Source: Eubacterium sp. (GTDB taxonomy: Bacteria; Bacillota; Clostridia; Oscillospirales; Acutalibacteraceae). From it: a DNA stretch of 18,255 nt. The number at the start of each line of letters is the position of its first letter. Positions within the stretch are counted from its first letter, which is position 1. The translations under genes were made by a program, and so were the position numbers. The stretch spans positions 1 through 18,255 of the forward strand of contig JACTVT010000046.1 in assembly GCA_014465955.1 (NCBI GenBank), in the 5' to 3' direction. Under the pieces are notes generated by a model, which ran no database searches, had not been told where the DNA came from, and was given only the letters and a program-made list of their open reading frames with translations. Positions 5,787-11,929 of this stretch are shown piece after piece.

Positions 5787-6603
5787 ATTTTCACGTTCTT
5801 TGCTGGACAAGCCGTATCTCGTATGGGCAATCCTTTTTATCATTGCACCGCTTATTATGGTGCTTTATTATGCGCTTACGGATTCAACAGGTGCATTTAC
5901 TTTTAATAATATTACCGCTTTGCCTGAGTATACGGCAACAATTCTGCTTTCGATACTTTACGGTGTTTTTGCTACGCTCATTTGCCTTGTTATCGGCTAT
6001 CCGTTTGCTTATTTTCTGACTAAAACAAAAATGAGCCTTCAGCGTGTATTCTTCCTTATGGTTATGATTCCGATGTGGATGAATTTTCTTATCAGAACCT
6101 ATTCTTGGATGACTATTTTAGGAGACAGCGGAATTATCAATACCATCCTGAATTTAATGGGGCTTAAAAGCCTTGAACTTATCAATACAGGCGGTGCAGT
6201 TATACTCGGTATGGTGTATAATTTTCTGCCTTATATGGTTTTGCCGATTTATTCCATTATGAATAAAATGGATAATTCACTTGTTGAAGCGGCCCAGGAT
6301 CTGGGTGCCGGCAGATTTAAGGTGTTTACAAAAGTAATAATGCCGTTGTCACTTCCCGGTGTTTTAAGCGGTGTTACAATGGTTTTTGTGCCCTGTGTTT
6401 CAACTTTTTATATTACGCAAAAACTCGGCGGCGGTCAGATTGTTCTTATCGGCGACGTAATTGAAACGCAGTTTCAGAGTGCGAACAATTACAATCTGGG
6501 CGCAAGTCTTTCGTTTGTGCTTATGCTCTTAATTCTTATATGCCTTGGCGTAATGAATCACTTCGGCGCATCCGATGAAAATGAAGGGGGAGTAATCATA
6601 TGA
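5776..6603 (+). CDS. potB: Spermidine/putrescine ABC transporter permease PotB
   Basis: This 275-residue inner-membrane permease forms half of the polyamine channel. Hydrophobic segments occur at VWAILFIIAPLIMVLYYAL and through TILLSILYGVFATLICLVIGY, and four more follow. The EAA loop, VEAAQDLGAGRFKVFTKVIM, is the contact for PotA. The frame stays open upstream to 5686, but the real start is ATG at 5776: GGGAGG lies at 5764-5769, the preceding codons are the acidic tail of potA in another frame, and the protein then begins with the expected short cytoplasmic stretch. The gene overlaps potA by 11 bases and potC by 4 (ATGA), so translation is probably coupled. Confidence 0.95.
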   Translation: MKTKFSRSLLDKPYLVWAILFIIAPLIMVLYYALTDSTGAFTFNNITALPEYTATILLSILYGVFATLICLVIGYPFAYFLTKTKMSLQRVFFLMVMIPMWMNFLIRTYSWMTILGDSGIINTILNLMGLKSLELINTGGAVILGMVYNFLPYMVLPIYSIMNKMDNSLVEAAQDLGAGRFKVFTKVIMPLSLPGVLSGVTMVFVPCVSTFYITQKLGGGQIVLIGDVIETQFQSANNYNLGASLSFVLMLLILICLGVMNHFGASDENEGGVII

Positions 6604-7421
6604 AAAAGAAATTATCTCCTGCTTCAAGATTTTATATGGTGCTGATGTTCATTTTTCTTTATGCACCAATTGTTGTTATGGCGCTTTTTTCGTTTAATGA
6701 TACTTCAAGCACATATATTTTTACCGGCTTTTCAACAAAATGGTGGGGTGAAATGTTTTCCGACTCATCAGCAATGGATGCTTTAAAAAATACACTTTTG
6801 CTTGCAGTTGCTTCATCTTTGATTGCAACTGTTCTCGGCACGCTTGCATCGGTAGGCATTTTTAAAAGCAAAAATTCACTTTATAAAAACTCTTTGATGA
6901 CAGTTACAAATGTGCCTATGATGAACCCGGAAATTGTAACAGGCATTTCAATGATGCTGCTTTTTGTGTTTGCAGGTGCAATCGTAAACAAATCAAATGT
7001 TCTCGGCTTTTCAACGCTTCTTATTGCTCATGTAACGTTTTGTCTGCCATATGTAATTCTTAATGTAATTCCGAAACTACATCAGTTTGATTACAATATC
7101 TATGAGGCTGCTGTTGATCTTGGCTGTAAACCGTTTTTTGCCTTTTTTAAGGTTGTACTGCCTAATATTGCAAGCGGCATTTTAACGGGTCTTGTAATGA
7201 GTTTTACGCTCTCTATTGATGATTTTATCATTTCCTATTTTACTAACGGACCGAGTTTTCAGACCCTGCCGATTTACATTTTCTCTTTAACCAAAAAAAG
7301 AGTCAAGCCTGATATGTATGCGCTTTCAACACTCGTTTTTGCTGTAACACTTGTGTTGCTTATTGTTATGAATATTGTTCAGGCAAGGGCAGATAAAAAG
7401 GGTAAGAGTGATGCCAAATGA
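6600..7421 (+). CDS. potC: Spermidine/putrescine ABC transporter permease PotC
   Basis: This is the second permease of the polyamine importer, 273 residues, with about six hydrophobic segments. The first is in FYMVLMFIFLYAPIVVMALF and the last in LVFAVTLVLLIVMNIV. The PotA-docking EAA loop is visible as YEAAVDLGCKPFFAFFKVVLP. The conserved SIDDFIISYFT segment near the C-terminal side is typical of PotC-type proteins. The start ATG forms an ATGA overlap with the potB stop, and GGGGGAG lies just upstream. Its own stop overlaps the potD start in the same way. The short basic tail RADKKGKSDAK fits a cytoplasmic end. Confidence 0.95.
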   Translation: MKKKLSPASRFYMVLMFIFLYAPIVVMALFSFNDTSSTYIFTGFSTKWWGEMFSDSSAMDALKNTLLLAVASSLIATVLGTLASVGIFKSKNSLYKNSLMTVTNVPMMNPEIVTGISMMLLFVFAGAIVNKSNVLGFSTLLIAHVTFCLPYVILNVIPKLHQFDYNIYEAAVDLGCKPFFAFFKVVLPNIASGILTGLVMSFTLSIDDFIISYFTNGPSFQTLPIYIFSLTKKRVKPDMYALSTLVFAVTLVLLIVMNIVQARADKKGKSDAK

Positions 7422-8674
7422 AAAAATTAATTACCTTTTTTCTCAGTCTTGTTATTGCAGTTCTTCCTGTTTCAATTATTTCTTTTGCCGAAGATGAATT
7501 GTTTACACAGGAGCAGATAGATTACTATGCCTCTCTCGGTTTGCAGGGTACAACAGTTAATGTTTATAACTGGGGTGAGTATATTTCAGATGGCTCTGAG
7601 GGTTCAATGGATGTTGTGCACGAGTTTGAACGCTTAACAGGTGCTAAAGTTAATTATACGAACTATGAGTCAAATGAGAATATGTATTCAAAACTTTCGG
7701 GCGGCGGTGTTTCCTATGATGTTATCGCACCCAGTGATTATATGATTGCCCGATTGATTGAAGAAAATATGCTGCTTGAGATAGACTGGAACAATGTGCC
7801 CAATATCTCACTTATTGATGACAGTTGTAAGAATCTTTATTTTGACCCTGAGCAGAAATATTCGCTTTGTTATAATGTCGGTACAACCGTGCTTATTTAT
7901 AATACGAAATTTGTTGATGAAGTGCCCGACAGTTGGTCTGTCCTTTGGGACGAGCAGTATAAGGGCAAAGTTCTTATGTTCAATAATTCACGTGATGCTT
8001 TTGCCATTGCACAGGCTATGCTCGGTAAGGATTTCAACAGTACAAACGAGGCTGACTGGCAGGAGTGTGCAGAGTTTCTTGCTCAGCAGAGAGATACTGT
8101 TTCACCCGTTTATGTAATGGATGAGGTCTTTAATCTTATGGAAAGCGGCGAGTACGCTTTTGCAACTTATTACGCAGGCGACTATGTGCTTATGAGTGAA
8201 AATAATGAAGATCTTGATTATTGTTTCCCGAAAGAGGGAGTAAATATCTTCTACGATGCGTTTTGTATTCCGACCTGTGCTCAAAGCAAGCGCGGCGCTG
8301 AGGCATTTATTAATTTTATGCATGAACCCCAGGTTGCACTTGAAAATACGGAATTTATTTATTATGCATCTCCTAATATTACCGTAAGAAATAATGAAGA
8401 AAGTTCCCTTTACGGCAGTGAGGCTGTTTATCCGGACCCATTGCCGAACGGGCAGTATTTTCATAATCTGCCGCAGAATATACTCGAGGTTCAGTCAAGC
8501 CTGTGGTCAAGAGTAAAAGGCGGTCAACTCTCTGCTGACAGTGAGGCTCAAAACAGAAAAATCTATATTGAGTCGGGTATCTTAGGCGGAATTGTGATTG
8601 TATTTATAGTATACAAATTAGTTTCAAACAGAAGAAAAAGAAAAATTGAGGATTTAAGCGATTTATATGAATGA
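7418..8674 (+). CDS. potD: Spermidine/putrescine-binding protein PotD with a C-terminal membrane anchor
   Basis: This extracytoplasmic solute-binding protein delivers polyamines to PotBC. It has 418 residues. An N-terminal signal peptide (about 1-24, ending VSIISFAED) has no lipobox cysteine. The mature domain opens with VNVYNWGEYISDG, the family signature, and contains the YDVIAPSDYMIARL and SFGT-like binding segments of PotD/F proteins. At the C-terminus a hydrophobic helix (about 385-402, GILGGIVIVFIVYKLV) is followed by SNRRKRK. This predicts a type I membrane protein with the binding domain outside. Gram-positive binding proteins are usually lipid-anchored, so this is unusual. ATGA overlap with potC; the final 8 bases overlap the next gene. 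Confidence 0.94.
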   Translation: MKKLITFFLSLVIAVLPVSIISFAEDELFTQEQIDYYASLGLQGTTVNVYNWGEYISDGSEGSMDVVHEFERLTGAKVNYTNYESNENMYSKLSGGGVSYDVIAPSDYMIARLIEENMLLEIDWNNVPNISLIDDSCKNLYFDPEQKYSLCYNVGTTVLIYNTKFVDEVPDSWSVLWDEQYKGKVLMFNNSRDAFAIAQAMLGKDFNSTNEADWQECAEFLAQQRDTVSPVYVMDEVFNLMESGEYAFATYYAGDYVLMSENNEDLDYCFPKEGVNIFYDAFCIPTCAQSKRGAEAFINFMHEPQVALENTEFIYYASPNITVRNNEESSLYGSEAVYPDPLPNGQYFHNLPQNILEVQSSLWSRVKGGQLSADSEAQNRKIYIESGILGGIVIVFIVYKLVSNRRKRKIEDLSDLYE

Positions 8675-9392
8675 TTACGGAATAGAAATTGATGACGGAC
8701 TTTATGAAATAATAGCGGAAATCCGTCAGGCAAAGTGTATCATTTTTGATTTGGACGGCACGCTGGTCAATACTATAGATGATTTGGCTGGTGCCTGCGA
8801 TTATCTTCTGAAAGAGCAGGGGATAGAGCCGAAATGGAATCTGAACGATTATAAACGTTTTGTAGGCAATGGTGCAAAATTGCTTGTAAGCCGTGCTTTT
8901 GACGGAAAACTGTCTGATGCAGAACTTGAACAGCAGTATGCAAAATTCAAAGTTAAGTATAACGAAATCAAACTTGATAATGCCTGTGCATATGACGGTA
9001 TGATTGATATTGTTACCGCACTTAAAAGAAAAGGTTATAAACTTGCAGTCTGTACAAACAAGCCGAATATTTCTGCCGTTGAAATGGTAGAAACCGTTTA
9101 TGGTAAAAATACATTTGATTTTATTCTCGGTGCAGTTGATAATGTGCCGAAAAAGCCTGACCCTGCCATGGCAAATATGATAATCAATAAACTTAATGTT
9201 AATGCAGAAGAATGTGTGTGGATAGGCGACAGCAGTGTAGATATAGAATCGGCGCATAATATCGGCTGCAAATCCGTTGCTGTTACATGGGGCTTTCGTT
9301 CTTATGAAAGTCTGCTTTTGGCAGAGCCGACATTGATTGTTGATACGCCGAAAGATTTTTTTAAAATTTTTAATTTAAGTGTTGACATTTAA
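8667..9392 (+). CDS. HAD-superfamily phosphatase, phosphoglycolate phosphatase-like
   Basis: This 241-residue HAD hydrolase probably cleaves a small phosphorylated metabolite. All motifs are present: I, FDLDGT with nucleophile Asp28 and Asp30; II, CTNKP with Thr130; III, the lysine in KKPDP near 162-163; IV, GDSSVD with Asp188 and Asp192. An alpha-helical cap of about 70 residues follows motif I, as in Gph and PpaX types. A 23-residue acidic N-terminal extension before the first strand is not typical. The start overlaps the potD stop by 8 bases, without a strong ribosome site, so it is probably translated by coupling as the last gene of the pot operon. The exact substrate cannot be told from sequence; pyrophosphatase (PpaX-like) or phosphoglycolate phosphatase activity are the main options. 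Confidence 0.9.
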   Translation: MNDYGIEIDDGLYEIIAEIRQAKCIIFDLDGTLVNTIDDLAGACDYLLKEQGIEPKWNLNDYKRFVGNGAKLLVSRAFDGKLSDAELEQQYAKFKVKYNEIKLDNACAYDGMIDIVTALKRKGYKLAVCTNKPNISAVEMVETVYGKNTFDFILGAVDNVPKKPDPAMANMIINKLNVNAEECVWIGDSSVDIESAHNIGCKSVAVTWGFRSYESLLLAEPTLIVDTPKDFFKIFNLSVDI

Positions 9393-9410
9393 TGTATCAT
9401 CTGTTATAAT
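9382..9410 (+). promoter_or_regulatory. Consensus sigma-A promoter of tRNA-Leu
   Basis: A perfect TTGACA (9382-9387) and a perfect TATAAT (9405-9410) are separated by 17 bp, ending 13 bp before the tRNA. The -35 hexamer lies within the last codons of the phosphatase gene. Confidence 0.9.
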
Positions 9411-9423
9411 TCATATCGTTGAC

Positions 9424-9508
9424 GCGAGAGTGGCGGAATCGGCAGACGCGCACGTTTGAGGGGCGTGTGGGGCGACTCGTACGGGTTCAAGTCCCGTCTC
9501 TCGCACCA
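9424..9508 (+). tRNA. tRNA-Leu (anticodon GAG)
   Basis: This 85-base class II tRNA has acceptor GCGAGAG (9424-9430) paired with CTCTCGC (9498-9504), discriminator A and encoded CCA (9506-9508). The anticodon stem is CACGT/GCGTG and the loop TTGAGGG puts GAG at 9458-9460, decoding CUC/CUU. The long variable arm around 9468-9480 and the T loop TTCAAGT are as expected for leucine. It has its own consensus promoter and terminator. Confidence 0.96.
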
Positions 9509-9550
9509 TTAAAGGCATAGCGACATTTGTTGCTATGCCTTTAATTTTTT
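9509..9550 (+). terminator. Intrinsic terminator of tRNA-Leu
   Basis: TTAAAGGCATAGC (9509-9521) pairs perfectly with GCTATGCCTTTAA (9532-9544) around a 10-base loop, followed by TTTTTT (9545-9550). It lies between the plus-strand tRNA and the converging lipoprotein gene. On the minus strand the T tract is short, so it is mainly one-directional. Confidence 0.9.
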
Positions 9551-9618
9551 ATTTTGTTTGACAGATTCACTTGTAAATTACGTCTTTTTTGTACTGCGCT
9601 TACAGTTTATTCTGCTTA

Positions 9619-10092
9619 TTAATAAAACTCAAATTTAATATCGGCGTCGGTGAAGTAAAGAGATTTATAGGTATTGTCATCATATTGGAGGAGTACAAAA
9701 TCACCGATTGATGTTGTGCCTCTATACTCAAAACCGTCTTCCGTTTTTGAAGCATTATTTGCATCATTTGTTTTTAATTCCTGAAAAGCATCATAAATAA
9801 TCACGGCAGGGTTTGCTGTGCTCTTTTCAGGCGGTATAACGTAACTCATATCGCCGTAAAGATATTTCACTTCAGAGCCGTTATAACTGACTGTGAGCCC
9901 TTTTGCATTAGTTGAAGTGGCGGTGATTGTTACAACATTTTCATCAAGAGTTATATTGCAGCTGCAAAAGAAATCCCCCGAAGTATAGGCAGAATTTTGA
10001 TTGAAATCTACCAATTCGGGGGTATAATTTTGTATTGAACATCCTGAAAAGAGCGCCGCAAAAAGCACCAATAAAGGGATTATTTTTTTCAA
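9619..10092 (-). CDS. Putative lipoprotein of unknown function
   Basis: The product is about 157 residues. It starts with a lipoprotein signal peptide: KKIIPLLVLFAALFSGC, with the lipobox cysteine about residue 17, so it should be lipid-anchored on the outer face of the membrane. The mature part is rich in Thr, Ser, Asn and aromatic residues with alternating beta-strand patterns (VVTITATSTNAKGLTVSYNG) and no motif I can name. The chosen start is TTG at 10092, placed to give a standard signal peptide. Another TTG at 10113 in the same frame would overlap the nnrE/D stop. There is no good ribosome site for either, so coupling to the gene upstream is likely. It is the last gene of the lacZ-acpS-nnr operon. 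The family was not recognised. Confidence 0.75.
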   Translation of the reverse strand: MKKIIPLLVLFAALFSGCSIQNYTPELVDFNQNSAYTSGDFFCSCNITLDENVVTITATSTNAKGLTVSYNGSEVKYLYGDMSYVIPPEKSTANPAVIIYDAFQELKTNDANNASKTEDGFEYRGTTSIGDFVLLQYDDNTYKSLYFTDADIKFEFY

Positions 10093-10105
10093 AAAACCAT
10101 TCCAC

Positions 10106-11611
10106 TCATTCAAATTCAGATAAAAGAGCGGGAAGCAGTTCAAGCATATCATCAACAGTCATACCGCGCTGACTGAGTTCTTTAGCAGTAATATCGCCGC
10201 AAAGACCATGAATATAAACGGCGCATTTTGCGCTGCTAAACGCATCCATGCCCTGTGCAATAAACGAGCCTATTATACCTGCAAGCATATCGCCTGTGCC
10301 GCCCATTGCCATACCTGCATTGCCCGTTGTGTTAACAAACACATCCTCGCCGTTTGTAACAACTGTATTTGCGCCTTTTAGCACAACAATAGCGCCGTAT
10401 TCATTTGCAAAAGCCTTTGCAACGGCAATTCTGTTTTGCTGAACATAATTTATGCTTTCGTTGATAAGTCTTGCCATTTCGGCTGGGTGCGGCGTTATAA
10501 CAACATCACCGTGTGCTTCCCTTAAAATATCTATATTCGGCAGAATACAATTTATGCCATCTGCATCGAGAACAATCGGCACATTACATTCTCTTATAAT
10601 CTGATTTGTAAGAACCTGTGTATCATCGTTATTTCCGATACCGCAGCCGAGAAGAACTGAATCTGCCCAACTGAGTTCTTTTAAAATGTGGGTCAGTGAA
10701 CCCATAGACAGTGTTTTTTCTTCATTTTCACTCATAGGCGAAAAAAGCGGTTGAGTTAAATGTGAAGTCATTACAGGATAAATGGATTTCGGGAAAACGC
10801 ATTTTAAAAGCCCCACACCTGTTTTAAGTGCAGATTTTGCAGATATGACAGATGCACCGCACATTTTATAACTTCCGCAGATATTTAACTGATGACCGAA
10901 ATCGCCTTTATGGGAATTAACAGAACGCTTTGAAAAACAGGATTTAACTGCATTTTTAGTAATCGTTTCAGCATATTTTTTTGTATAACAATCTTCTGGA
11001 ATACCGATATCAATCGTAACAACCTTGCCACAGTATTCGTTTGACGGCGGCAGAACATGGCAATACTTCAGTGTGGAAATTGCAATTGTCAAATCGGCTT
11101 TAACGGCATTTGAAACACTGCCGTTTGTGGCATCTGTACCGCTTGGCGTATCAACAGAAACAACAATCGCGTTGCTACAATTGATTGTGTCAAAAACATT
11201 GTTAAACGGCTCTTTCGGCTCACCGTGAAAACCGATTCCGAAAATGCAGTCGACAATCAGCGTACAATCAAAATCAGTATCGTCAAAATCAAGGACCTCA
11301 ACACCGCTGTTTTTAGCCTCATTAAAATACATTAATGGCTCATCAATCACAGGCATTTTATCAGCGAGCACGATTTTTGCATCTGCACCGAATTCGCACA
11401 GAAGTTTTGCGATAACGAAACCATCTCCCGCGTTTTTGCCGTTGCCGCAGACCACAAGCACCGTATTGCCGACAATATTATCACCGTAATATCTGACAAT
11501 TTTTTTAAAGCATTCACACCCGGCTTTATTCATCAGTTCAGCCTCGGTAAAATATTTTTCAAAAGATAACTGTTCTGCTTTTTTGATTTCTTCAGCAGTT
11601 AAAATTTTCAT
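10106..11611 (-). CDS. nnrD: Bifunctional NAD(P)HX epimerase / ADP-dependent NAD(P)HX dehydratase
   Basis: This metabolite-repair enzyme restores hydrated NADH/NADPH. It is a fusion of 501 residues. The N-terminal YjeF_N epimerase domain (about 1-210) begins MKILTAEEIKKAEQ and contains VVCGNGKNAGDGFVIAKLL. The C-terminal ribokinase-like dehydratase domain (about 225-501) contains SHKGDFG, ITPHPAEMARL and NAGMAMGGTGDMLAG, the ADP and NAD(P)HX site. The frame is open to ATG at 11623, but ATG at 11611 is preferred because GGAG lies six bases before it; the ribosome site sits inside the last codons of acpS, whose stop is two bases upstream. In many Firmicutes acpS and this gene are neighbours, which fits. 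Also called nnrE/nnrD fusion, nnrED or yjeF. Confidence 0.95.
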   Translation of the reverse strand: MKILTAEEIKKAEQLSFEKYFTEAELMNKAGCECFKKIVRYYGDNIVGNTVLVVCGNGKNAGDGFVIAKLLCEFGADAKIVLADKMPVIDEPLMYFNEAKNSGVEVLDFDDTDFDCTLIVDCIFGIGFHGEPKEPFNNVFDTINCSNAIVVSVDTPSGTDATNGSVSNAVKADLTIAISTLKYCHVLPPSNEYCGKVVTIDIGIPEDCYTKKYAETITKNAVKSCFSKRSVNSHKGDFGHQLNICGSYKMCGASVISAKSALKTGVGLLKCVFPKSIYPVMTSHLTQPLFSPMSENEEKTLSMGSLTHILKELSWADSVLLGCGIGNNDDTQVLTNQIIRECNVPIVLDADGINCILPNIDILREAHGDVVITPHPAEMARLINESINYVQQNRIAVAKAFANEYGAIVVLKGANTVVTNGEDVFVNTTGNAGMAMGGTGDMLAGIIGSFIAQGMDAFSSAKCAVYIHGLCGDITAKELSQRGMTVDDMLELLPALLSEFE

Positions 11612-11613
11612 AA

Positions 11614-11928
11614 CTAACTCCATAATATTACAGCAGCAACGGCATAATCGCCGTCGTGGCTTATTGAAACATCACAATCGGAAACTCCGTTCAGATACGG
11701 TTTTCCTTCTTCATTATGCAATATTTCAATACTTTTCAGTTTTTTTGTAATTCCTGTTCCGAGCGCTTTGAAATATGCCTCTTTAGCGGCAAAAATGCCT
11801 GCAAAGTTTTCGGTCTTTTTGCAATATTCAATTTCATTTTCAGTAAAAACAGATGTTTTGAAAGATGTAATTTCAAGGCTTTTTTCCATCCGTGAAATCT
11901 TAACTATATCAGTGCCGATTTTAAACAT
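11614..11928 (-). CDS. acpS: Holo-[acyl-carrier-protein] synthase AcpS
   Basis: AcpS transfers 4'-phosphopantetheine from coenzyme A to the serine of acyl-carrier protein, switching on fatty acid synthesis. The product of 104 residues is slightly short for the family (about 115-125) but has the key motifs. GTDIVKISRM near the start holds the Mg-binding aspartate. FAAKEAYFKALGTG holds the catalytic Glu and Lys. VSISHDGDYAVA lies near the end. The start is ambiguous: ATG at 11928, one base after the lacZ stop, or GTG at 11937 in the same frame, which overlaps lacZ by 8 bases. ATG places the GTDIV motif at the family's usual distance from the N-terminus. No strong ribosome site is seen, so coupling to lacZ is likely. 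Confidence 0.93.
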   Translation of the reverse strand: MFKIGTDIVKISRMEKSLEITSFKTSVFTENEIEYCKKTENFAGIFAAKEAYFKALGTGITKKLKSIEILHNEEGKPYLNGVSDCDVSISHDGDYAVAAVILWS

Positions 11929-11929
11929 A

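Noticed and set aside
8604..9257. Minus-strand 217-codon frame opposite the phosphatase
   Set aside because: It is antisense to a clear HAD gene with all four motifs, has a Cys/Phe/Ile-rich composition, and lacks a ribosome site.
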